Origin: JAGOTP01 sp964600845
GTDB taxonomy: Bacteria > Patescibacteriota > Patescibacteriia > 2-12-FULL-60-25
Assembly (NCBI GenBank): GCA_964600845.1
Contig: CAZRJW010000020.1
Span: 1 to 20,732, forward strand
Direction: 5' to 3'
Length of the DNA stretch: 20,732 nucleotides
The first letter of the stretch is position 1. Each line of letters begins with the position of its first letter. The notes beneath the pieces were generated by a model that saw only the letters and a program-made list of their open reading frames with translations, did no database searches and was not told where the DNA came from. Shown here in pieces: positions 13,790-20,732 of the stretch. The position numbers and the translations under genes are program-made.

Positions 13790-13825
13790 GAGACCAAAAT
13801 AGCAAACAAGCACTCGTATTCCTTT

Positions 13826-16800
13826 TTAAACAGTCGCTTGAAGTACCCGAACCATCTTCTGATAACCATCTACGCCTTGCTTCTGGAGGAAATAGGTGAA
13901 GTTGTCATGACGGTAGTATGTCTTACCGGGATCGACACTGCCATCCAAGTTGTCGATCATATTGACGCCCGGATCAGGGATGGCGTACGTTTCAACGAAT
14001 GTCTCAAATGGGATAATTTGACCCTCTCGATCGACCGCAGCAGCCAAAAATTCCGCCTTGGCGCGCGCAAAACTTCCACCACTTTGTAGGATCCAGTTCT
14101 CCACCCCGAGGCCCCCTAGACCCCCATCTAGCTTCTTATAGACGCCGCCAGACTTCAACGTCTTTTTAGCCAAAACGATATTCGCGCGTACCGAGTCGGC
14201 TTCGCTGGGGCCGAAACGCTCAAAGGCTCGCAATCGCTCTTCTGCCATCCTATGCGACGGCACGCCTTCGACTTCTGGCTTCTGTGTGAACGTGATGTCA
14301 ATATCGACCGTTTCACCGTCGATCATGATGCCCGTACGCCGCCACTGACGCTCTCCTCCACCTTGAGCGGTGCCGGGCAACAACTCGTCTAGTGCCGTTT
14401 GAATCTCCTTTTGTCGATTCAGATCATTTTCGTCCAAACGAACCGCAAGGTCAAAATCGACCGTCTCGCCCGGGATGCTAGTGAAACGCGCGGTTGAACC
14501 CGTATTCATTACTTCGGCACCAATAGCTAGTTCACCGCTAACACGGAGCGGAATAGCAACCTTCGTCAATGCCTGACGAACACGTTCTTCGATAACGCGT
14601 TTGGTATGCTCGAGTTTCGGACGCTCTGCCCCTATCAGTTGCCGCATATCCTCAACCTGCCGATCTTGCGGACCGAGCGGCTCGACGGAAGATCCAGGAC
14701 GGATTTCCGTACCGTTATAAAGCTTATTCAGTTCGTCAAAGTCGTCTGGCGAAAATAGCACTTTGCCCGCCTCGTCCGTGAGGGCGACGTAATAGCCGTT
14801 CGCTACGATATCCATTTTCAGGTCAAGGAGCTCTCGACGTTTAGCATCTTTTACGATGATCCAGCGGACTTCGGTAAATGGAACGCCCGTGCGTATACCC
14901 CAATGCTTCTCCGGATGCACTACGGGCGATTGAAATAGCTCATAAGGCGCTACCTTACCTCGAATCTGGTCATGAGCGTCTACGGATCGCTGTTCAGCCG
15001 TCTCGAAGAACCTATCTTGTGTAGGCCGCATCACAAGGACGATATTTCCATAATTGTGAACAAGAGAATTCTTTAGAGCTCCTTCGTTGCCCTCGGTCAA
15101 ATCACCCTTGAGCACCTTGCTAACATCCGTATCCAGTGGAGTTCCATCGGAACCAGCCGCATACCCAAGATATTCTTTAGCTACATTCCCGTTCTGCAAG
15201 AAAGAGATCAAATGTTCTCCTTGCACACCTTTTAATAAATCTCCTTCGCGTAATCCCAGTACCTCTCTCCCTTCTTGCACGAGTGCACGATTTATACGAT
15301 CAGCCGTTCTCGCTGATTGCTCCATACGAGCCAACGCTTCAGGAATTGAGCGGACGCCTGCGGGCATTAAAAACATTTCGGCAAGACGTGATTCAACGGT
15401 CTGTCCCGGTCTAGCACCTAGTGATCTGCTCCACTCATTTAACTGCTCACCTAGAGGCTGATCCGGCCTCGTCTCGGTGGGACGAGGATGTGTTTTTGCG
15501 TATGCAGAAACCTCGCGTAAAACAAAGACTTTACGGAAGTACTCAGTGACACGAGCGCGATCATCATCACTTAAGGAATCCTCTTGTCCGGCTTCGATAC
15601 GATTCATTAGCGGCAACATTGCTTCAAGTTCTTTCAAATAAGTCTTTAAGGAAGGGTTTCCTGTATCCAAATGAATATTAATGAGATCTTTGTATACTAA
15701 TAACTTGGCAGTGTGAGTCCCAGATTCTCTTAGAGTCGGGCTATACGCCCTCCTAAAGTGAGCATCTCCATAAATCGTTTCGAACGCAAGTAAGACTTTT
15801 CCGGCGAGAGGAATGTGATTCCGCAAAAATACCCGCTCGATACGATCATAGGCGGCAACTGGATCCGTAGTATGGGACAGTTGTTCAATCAAAGTATCTC
15901 CCATGCGACGTACAGTTCGAGATGGACTACCCACAATCTTCTGACTAATGAGGCCATACGTATCTAGACGACGTTCGAGCTCGTCATCAAGCATTTGAAA
16001 CTCGTTTCGATGGTCAAATACGAATGATAGCTTCCCTTGATTTACAGATGCTCTCGCGAGCTCGACCGGTAACCAACTTGAATGCAATCTGCGATAACCA
16101 ATTGCAGCCATGACTATTCGGACAGTCTCCGCCTCTCCAAGCATATTAATCGCACGCATTATAAGCGAAGATAAATTAGTGCCTGGAAGTAAATCTATAT
16201 GCTCTATATGCGCGATTACTGCTCCTATGCAACCATGCTCGATTAGTTGCTCGGTGATCAAGGCGTCGAGACCAGAGAAACGGGTGATGTTGTTTGCAAC
16301 AACATCACCATGTCCCCACTCAATCAGGCCCAAAGCAACCTCCCTTGGATACCCTCCTTCCTCCAACCAGACCAATCTACCAGCCAACCGATCAGCGCCA
16401 GCTTTCGTGCGAACGGCAACACGGGCAACTTCGACAAGATTTAGACAATACATGTCAAGATCTTGGATATCTTCTCGAGTAAAGGGCGTAATCAATCCGC
16501 GTTCGAGAAGCGGCTGAGCTGATGTTGCGTCGAGTTGAAACCTATTCCTATTTCCCGCTAAGACACCGACTGTCTCTTCTTGGGAAAAGACAGCTTTCGC
16601 CAGTTTTCCGAGATCTTCCATCGGGAATGCCTCATGATCATCCGCTATATCGTACGCATAGCCTTTCGCCGCTACTTCTTTCAAGAAGTCTTCCGTGATC
16701 GGAGAAACGTTTTCTAAACGAGAAAGAACTTTTTTTTCATAGCCAAGCTCGATCAGCCTTTCGGCGACCGCCAATGAGACACCTCCGATCTCTCGATAAC

Positions 16801-18280
16801 GGAACGCACCTTCCACCCACAAATCAAACTCCTGCCTATCTTTAGCAGCCATTAGATCTAAGACATGCAGCTGACATGCAACAGACATCCTCGGAATTGC
16901 CTTCTTAACCGAATACGTAGTGACAGCTCTGTCTTTTGTCGCATCAGCTTCTTCCCGCCTCGCATCTTCCCAAGCATGATCTATCAATGCTTTTTCTTGT
17001 CCAACGTCCAATACCGGCCTCATACGCTCAAGAATATGCCCGAATTCGGAGTCGTTTTTCACTAGCGTAGACCAATTATCCAAATAATATCGAATACACT
17101 TACGGGCTTGATCTGGATTCAGCTGTGCAAGCTCACGTTCAAAGAATCCATTATCATGGGAAAGAATCAGCTTAGCGCCCTTTGCAGATGCAAAACAATC
17201 TGAGAATAGATCCTGTCTCGCTTCTTGTCCGACCTGATCCGCAGCATTCTGATAGAACTGCTTCACATAAAACGCTTTGCTTTCAAGTACTGGCCGCACA
17301 GTTTCTACCGTTAAAGAAGGAGAACCGTATAATGATATGCGTCTCAAAAGATCTGCATATTGAATACTCAATCCTTCTTCGCCGAAAGGCCCTCCAAATA
17401 CATCTGGCATTTGTGCTACACACGCCGCGTAGAAGGCGGGACACTTAACTGAAACACGCTGTTCGATATGCGCAGCAAGTCGTTTTCTAAGTGCCGGATC
17501 ACCCTTCAGAGCAAGTATAACCTTTATATCATCGGACATATCATTTTCTTGAGCCATTCCCCGCAAAATACCACTTTCTTCCACAAACAGCTGTTTAGCC
17601 GCCTGGACAAATGACGAACGTTCTTTCAATGGCATTCCAGCCGCCTCCCACACATCAAGTGCCGCCTCCATGTGATTGCCTTTCATTAGTCTCGTCAAAA
17701 TTCTATAATCTAAAGCAAAGTAGGCGGATTCTAATCGCTCTGCCAAGTCTTTTTGAGCGCGTAGTTCGGGACTGACCCGTTCAGCATCTTTTATGGCATT
17801 CACGAATAAAGACAGTCCTGAGCGGTGACGTTCAAGATACAGATCCGCTTCTCCTTGATCAGGCAGGTTGTCGGTATGCAATTGCTTGGCTAAAGTTTTA
17901 ACACTGTTATACTTTTCCTTTCCTTCTTTACTCTCAAATGCCTCCATCATCTTTTCTGCGATATCGAATTGATCCACCAGCTGTTTTGCCGTTGGCTCCG
18001 AATGGACACCATCTTCTGGAGCCTGATTTCGGGGCACACCAAATCTCCCTACAAAACCTTTCCTCGTAATGCCGATCCTTCTTAGAACTTCTTCCATATC
18101 CTCTTTCTCCCCCTGTGCATCCGGGTCAGAAGAAATAGCATCGATAAAACCCTGAGCTAGGTCGGACTCGTCCTCGAGTTCTTTCAAGAGCTCTTGCCAG
18201 GGTATACCCGCCTCTTTACGAAGAGGTTTTTCCAGACTTTCACCTTGCGGGAACGAAAAAGGAGCTTCTTTACCAAACAT
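13826..18280 (-). CDS. 1484-residue protein with C-terminal archaeal CCA-type nucleotidyltransferase domain
   Basis: The first about 1000 residues are mostly helical, soluble and unrecognised. Residues about 1016-1180 form a separate mixed domain (EHLISFLQNG, YGNIVLVMRP, GVPFTEVRWIIV). The C-terminus is a nucleotidyltransferase core: GS at 1261-1262 in NTGSTARFT, first carboxylates D1275 and D1277 (VDFDLAV), and a third pair D1326/D1328 (ETVDIDITF). A helical region at 1386-1404 (GGLGGLGVENWILQSGGSF) mirrors the GFSGYL-ELL-YGSF segment of archaeal class I CCA-adding enzymes. The archaeal body and tail domains are missing; only about 80 residues follow. All catalytic acids are present, so activity is plausible; whether the target is tRNA, protein or small molecule is unknown. 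It starts 3 bases after the 52-residue ORF and is probably cotranslated with it. Confidence 0.8.
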   Translation of the reverse strand: MFGKEAPFSFPQGESLEKPLRKEAGIPWQELLKELEDESDLAQGFIDAISSDPDAQGEKEDMEEVLRRIGITRKGFVGRFGVPRNQAPEDGVHSEPTAKQLVDQFDIAEKMMEAFESKEGKEKYNSVKTLAKQLHTDNLPDQGEADLYLERHRSGLSLFVNAIKDAERVSPELRAQKDLAERLESAYFALDYRILTRLMKGNHMEAALDVWEAAGMPLKERSSFVQAAKQLFVEESGILRGMAQENDMSDDIKVILALKGDPALRKRLAAHIEQRVSVKCPAFYAACVAQMPDVFGGPFGEEGLSIQYADLLRRISLYGSPSLTVETVRPVLESKAFYVKQFYQNAADQVGQEARQDLFSDCFASAKGAKLILSHDNGFFERELAQLNPDQARKCIRYYLDNWSTLVKNDSEFGHILERMRPVLDVGQEKALIDHAWEDARREEADATKDRAVTTYSVKKAIPRMSVACQLHVLDLMAAKDRQEFDLWVEGAFRYREIGGVSLAVAERLIELGYEKKVLSRLENVSPITEDFLKEVAAKGYAYDIADDHEAFPMEDLGKLAKAVFSQEETVGVLAGNRNRFQLDATSAQPLLERGLITPFTREDIQDLDMYCLNLVEVARVAVRTKAGADRLAGRLVWLEEGGYPREVALGLIEWGHGDVVANNITRFSGLDALITEQLIEHGCIGAVIAHIEHIDLLPGTNLSSLIMRAINMLGEAETVRIVMAAIGYRRLHSSWLPVELARASVNQGKLSFVFDHRNEFQMLDDELERRLDTYGLISQKIVGSPSRTVRRMGDTLIEQLSHTTDPVAAYDRIERVFLRNHIPLAGKVLLAFETIYGDAHFRRAYSPTLRESGTHTAKLLVYKDLINIHLDTGNPSLKTYLKELEAMLPLMNRIEAGQEDSLSDDDRARVTEYFRKVFVLREVSAYAKTHPRPTETRPDQPLGEQLNEWSRSLGARPGQTVESRLAEMFLMPAGVRSIPEALARMEQSARTADRINRALVQEGREVLGLREGDLLKGVQGEHLISFLQNGNVAKEYLGYAAGSDGTPLDTDVSKVLKGDLTEGNEGALKNSLVHNYGNIVLVMRPTQDRFFETAEQRSVDAHDQIRGKVAPYELFQSPVVHPEKHWGIRTGVPFTEVRWIIVKDAKRRELLDLKMDIVANGYYVALTDEAGKVLFSPDDFDELNKLYNGTEIRPGSSVEPLGPQDRQVEDMRQLIGAERPKLEHTKRVIEERVRQALTKVAIPLRVSGELAIGAEVMNTGSTARFTSIPGETVDFDLAVRLDENDLNRQKEIQTALDELLPGTAQGGGERQWRRTGIMIDGETVDIDITFTQKPEVEGVPSHRMAEERLRAFERFGPSEADSVRANIVLAKKTLKSGGVYKKLDGGLGGLGVENWILQSGGSFARAKAEFLAAAVDREGQIIPFETFVETYAIPDPGVNMIDNLDGSVDPGKTYYRHDNFTYFLQKQGVDGYQKMVRVLQATV

Positions 18281-18283
18281 AAG

Positions 18284-18442
18284 TTATATAATCGTTTGAA
18301 GCTTTCGCAGCTCCAGCTTTTTCCTTTGGTAACGCAAAATGATCGTCTGACGAAGCTCTCTTAATAAATATATTTGTTCCCTAAAATCTTTTTGAATCTT
18401 TTGGGTTGAACCATCCTGACCTTTAGTAGAAGTTGAGGGCAT
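18284..18442 (-). CDS. Small basic coiled-coil protein upstream of the giant gene
   Basis: A 52-residue protein (70 if started at 18496). A Ser/Thr-rich N-terminus (MPSTSTKGQDGST) leads into a Lys/Arg/Gln/Leu-rich helix with heptad-like leucines (YLLRELRQTIILRYQRKKLELRKLQ). The shorter start is preferred because an extended -10 (TGCTAAAAT) ends 13 bases before it, whereas the longer start would lie upstream of that promoter. It ends 3 bases before the 1484-residue gene, so the two are probably cotranscribed and coupled; a partner or regulatory role is a guess. I recognise no family. Confidence 0.55.
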   Translation of the reverse strand: MPSTSTKGQDGSTQKIQKDFREQIYLLRELRQTIILRYQRKKLELRKLQTII

Positions 18443-18455
18443 ACTATACGCTTTT

Positions 18456-18464
18456 ATTTTAGCA
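18456..18464 (-). promoter_or_regulatory. Extended -10 promoter of the small ORF/giant gene operon
   Basis: The minus strand reads TGCTAAAAT, followed by 13 bases and the ATG at 18442, so the leader would be about 6 bases or none. The -35 is not recognisable. A Shine-Dalgarno site is absent. Confidence 0.45.
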
Positions 18465-18523
18465 GATAACCCCACTCTTAGCACTCTTCGTTTCAAGTCG
18501 AGTCACCTCTTTCCACAGCTTGG

Positions 18524-19348
18524 CTATTCAAATTTCACTTGATAGGAAGGCCTCAAGTCAATCCACTCTTGTCTTGATCGTTGCTTCATCAAACGTTTTT
18601 CCACGCAGTAGCTCTCAACGGTCTCGAACAACTCCACCAATAAGCGGTCCATGTCTCTTAGGTCTTGAGCTTGAAGAAGCCTTTGAGACTGCCCGAGCAA
18701 TTTCGTCGGTACGGGACTCAGCCGGGATATGTCGTTCATCAGATGCTTATCAAAAGCAGGGAACTGCTTATTCGCTAAGAGATATGCATTTAACAACAGT
18801 CGCATGATCTCAAGCTTATTCACTTCTCCAAAAAAGAGATCCGAGCGCTTACTAGCCACCTTAAATCGATCTTCGTAGCGGAAAATTGCCTCTGCGAAAA
18901 GCCAATTCAACTTTTCTTTGAAAATCAGTTTCGGATACCACTGAAAAAACTTTTGAATCCTTTTGAAGGCGTCCTCTGGATCAACCACGATAAGAGCTCT
19001 CACGCTTTCACGTAAAGCATAATCCGCAGTCCAATCCTCCAACTTCGCTTGGACTTCATCGTAGGAGGTAGGAGCATGTATTTGAACGGGCTCGCCAAGT
19101 ACTCTCAGATGTTTTTTATAAGCCTTTACCTCATCTAGGGAGTAGGTTTTCTTGAGGCGAGCGGGAACAACCAAGTGAAGATCGATATCACTATGTGCAT
19201 CATAGGTGCCACCTGCCACGGAACCTTCGATGACAATTGAAATTCTATTCTTCCATTTCGGAAACATCGGAAAAAAGTCCTCTTTGAGAAACTGCCTAAC
19301 GAGCACCACAATCTCTTTTTGGTTCTTTTCAAAGAAATTCTGCAACAT
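18524..19348 (-). CDS. Nucleotidyltransferase-fold protein with helical C-terminal domain (DUF4037/aadA-like)
   Basis: A 274-residue protein. Residues 42-60 carry the nucleotidyltransferase signature GS, then GT, then SDIDLHLVV, with metal-binding carboxylates D54 and D56. The helical C-terminal half, with RSDLFFGEVNKLEIMRLLLNAYLLANKQFPAFDKHL (read in parts, about 163-200), resembles DUF4037 and aminoglycoside-adenylyltransferase-type proteins, which use ATP to nucleotidylate a target. At the usual third carboxylate position the strand reads EPVQIHAP, so a standard acid may be missing or displaced. It is on the same strand as, and about 80 bases upstream of, the small ORF/giant gene operon. 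The target is unknown; an antibiotic-resistance role should not be assumed. Confidence 0.75.
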   Translation of the reverse strand: MLQNFFEKNQKEIVVLVRQFLKEDFFPMFPKWKNRISIVIEGSVAGGTYDAHSDIDLHLVVPARLKKTYSLDEVKAYKKHLRVLGEPVQIHAPTSYDEVQAKLEDWTADYALRESVRALIVVDPEDAFKRIQKFFQWYPKLIFKEKLNWLFAEAIFRYEDRFKVASKRSDLFFGEVNKLEIMRLLLNAYLLANKQFPAFDKHLMNDISRLSPVPTKLLGQSQRLLQAQDLRDMDRLLVELFETVESYCVEKRLMKQRSRQEWIDLRPSYQVKFE

Positions 19349-19617
19349 AGATAATTAAGAGGTTTGCAATAGCAAGAGCATAGCAGCCTATTCAAAGTAT
19401 GAAAAACTCGTTATAAGATCTTTGATCCCGCTCTTAACCCAAAGACGGGAAGACATAATAGCTACGGTGAGACGTTGGATAAAAGAGGCTACTTCAACAT
19501 GGCTATTGGGATAGAAGGATATTGTCGAGCAATAGGATTGATTGAATGATCAGCGGTATTGTAACTCAGTGCTTGAATTGAATCATCGCTGCTTTCCTCT
19601 CTTTTGAATGATTTCAT
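19349..19617. other. Intergenic spacer without recognisable features
   Basis: About 270 bases between two minus-strand genes. I see no ORF above background, no strong hairpin with a T-run, no tRNA and no repeat. A TGCTATGCT extended -10-like site on the minus strand (about 19375-19385) could serve the nucleotidyltransferase gene. Confidence 0.4.
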
Positions 19618-20436
19618 TTAAATCCTTAGGCCTTCTGCTTGAATTTTTATACCGGGATTTCCCGGCAAGTTATTGATGATCTCACATGCAAAATGCTGCA
19701 TAAGTAGAAGCGTTTCTTCTATACGCGGATCATGACCAAAAAGATCGTGCCTGCCGATATGAGCCGCGACCTTACGAAGCTCTTCGATATAACCGTCAGC
19801 GTTTCTCGCGGGTGGAAGATACGGTGATATTATTGTTTGCAAGCTGCTCAGAAAAGCCTTCCATTCTGGAACAGAGTATAAGTGAACCTTGCCGCCTGGA
19901 TGGAACCTGAGCTCACAAATCTTATATAAGCACAGCCAACGATAATCAGCGTCGAGTCGATGGTCGATGCCCCGTTTGAAGAAAAATAAATAGTCTTCTG
20001 ATCCTGGAAATTGGATAGCCATCACTTGCAAAACTTTGGCGTAATCTATGGGCTGAAACGCCTTGTTCAGCTCAACGATCGGTACAGGATCATTTCCGTA
20101 TTGGTCCACCTCACCGATAAATTGAATTATATGAGGCGAGTTGAATGGACGCCAAATATCAAAAGCGCGACCCGTGGCCATTGTCACGACAGTCTCAATA
20201 GTGCAAATGGTTTTATTAAGTTGTTTTTGAACAAAGATTTCACATTCTTCTTTGTTGGAAGCATGCTTTACCAAAATACGGAAATGCCGTAATGATTCAT
20301 CCCCGTAAATCAATAGCTCGGAGTCAAGTGTTGGGTCTGATTTTGATTGCGTATTAATTCTCAGCTTAGGTGCAGGCAAACGCCCATCAAGCGCTTTGAT
20401 CCATTCGGGATCATGAATTAGGTCAATAAGCCACAT
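19618..20436 (-). CDS. Hypothetical protein with possible C-terminal HEPN-like domain
   Basis: A 272-residue soluble protein of no certain family. The N-terminal half (about 1-130) looks like mixed beta structure. The C-terminal half is helical and includes DYRWLCLYKICELRF (164-178) and ELRKVAAHIGRH (219-230), where R221 and H226 make an RX4H motif of the kind found in HEPN ribonucleases. It also recalls the poorly defined family labelled MauJ in databases, but I cannot confirm that. The ATG follows TATTAC by 9 bases and has no Shine-Dalgarno site. It lies upstream of, and on the same strand as, a nucleotidyltransferase, which is the order of some HEPN/MNT pairs, though about 270 bases separate them. 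Confidence 0.6.
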   Translation of the reverse strand: MWLIDLIHDPEWIKALDGRLPAPKLRINTQSKSDPTLDSELLIYGDESLRHFRILVKHASNKEECEIFVQKQLNKTICTIETVVTMATGRAFDIWRPFNSPHIIQFIGEVDQYGNDPVPIVELNKAFQPIDYAKVLQVMAIQFPGSEDYLFFFKRGIDHRLDADYRWLCLYKICELRFHPGGKVHLYSVPEWKAFLSSLQTIISPYLPPARNADGYIEELRKVAAHIGRHDLFGHDPRIEETLLLMQHFACEIINNLPGNPGIKIQAEGLRI

Positions 20437-20445
20437 AAAATTAAT

Positions 20446-20451
20446 GTAATA
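20446..20451 (-). promoter_or_regulatory. -10 box of the HEPN-like gene (leaderless geometry)
   Basis: The minus strand reads TATTAC, ending 9 bases before the ATG at 20436. No clear -35. It matches the pattern seen at other genes in this window. Confidence 0.4.
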
Positions 20452-20592
20452 TTTGAGATCATTTTAGAGAAGCTACGATACTTAAATTGCGCATATCCTC
20501 GACTAAGAAAAATACCTTGATTCCCAAGTGACTCAAACTCATCTAAATAAATTCATACAAAGAGTCAACCGGTTACCCATCCCTACCGTCCA

Positions 20593-20732
20593 TCACCCCC
20601 CAAACACCTTCACCCGCTCCTTCAACTCAACCACAACCCGCCCCTCTCTTTTCAGATTCACACACTCCTCCGTCGCGTAGATCGGTTCAAGAAACTGCTC
20701 GCTTGTCTGGATGAGACTGAGGTTCGTCGTCA
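20593..20732 (-). CDS. Partial gene, C-terminal 46 residues
   Basis: An open frame on the minus strand enters from beyond the window edge and ends with TGA at 20593. The visible residues read TTNLSLIQTSEQFLEPIYA, then TEECVNLKREGRVVVELKERVKVFGG. The composition (GC-rich, alternating Val/Glu/Lys) looks coding. If the next base outside the window is T on the plus strand, the frame would begin ATG exactly at the edge and be a complete small protein; otherwise it continues. No family is recognised. Confidence 0.5.
   Translation of the reverse strand, partial: TTNLSLIQTSEQFLEPIYATEECVNLKREGRVVVELKERVKVFGG

Noticed and set aside
1..20732. CRISPR array, insertion sequence or prophage
   Set aside because: I saw no regularly spaced direct repeats, no transposase or integrase domain and no terminal inverted repeats flanked by duplications.

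Overview
The window looks like chromosomal DNA from a streamlined uncultivated bacterium, most plausibly a Patescibacteria/CPR lineage. This is inference from gene content: a two-domain ThyX-like protein, a 44-residue lysine/alanine-rich histone-H1-like protein, large proteins of unknown function, and many starts without a Shine-Dalgarno site. TGA acts as a normal stop in every recognised gene. There are no rRNA or tRNA genes, insertion sequences, CRISPR arrays or phage structural genes.

Layout. Positions 1-2520 (minus strand) carry a large transglutaminase-fold protein and a YtxH-like small protein, each with its own terminator. Positions 2565-8750 (plus strand) hold a housekeeping block. 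It starts with a compact dTTP-supply module (dNMP kinase-like, dUTPase, ThyX-like fusion, dihydrofolate reductase), continues with two paralogous integral membrane proteins, and ends with gatB. Positions 8751-11115 (minus strand) carry single-gene units separated by strong hairpin terminators: a PlsC-type acyltransferase, a DUF1877 protein, an RRM RNA-binding protein and the H1-like protein. A YgjP-type metallopeptidase (minus) and a GC-rich GT-B-like gene (plus) are divergent around 12000.

Positions 13179-13825 are non-coding but not featureless. They contain a plus-strand terminator, an oppositely oriented minus-strand terminator behind a structured GC-rich stretch (possible ncRNA or long 3' UTR), a long pyrimidine tract and a G-quadruplex-type G-run.

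Positions 13826-20732 (minus strand) look accessory: lower GC and few recognisable families. A 52-residue basic coiled-coil peptide is followed, three bases later, by a 1484-residue protein whose C-terminus resembles an archaeal-type (class I) CCA-adding nucleotidyltransferase core. Upstream lie a second, smaller nucleotidyltransferase and a 272-residue protein with an RX4H motif that could be a HEPN domain. This neighbourhood is the best candidate for an undescribed system.

The dTTP module makes biochemical sense as a unit: dUTPase makes dUMP, the ThyX-like enzyme methylates it, the kinase could phosphorylate dTMP, and DHFR maintains reduced folate. Several genes show a -10 hexamer ending 8-13 bases before the ATG and no Shine-Dalgarno site, which suggests that leaderless mRNAs are common here.
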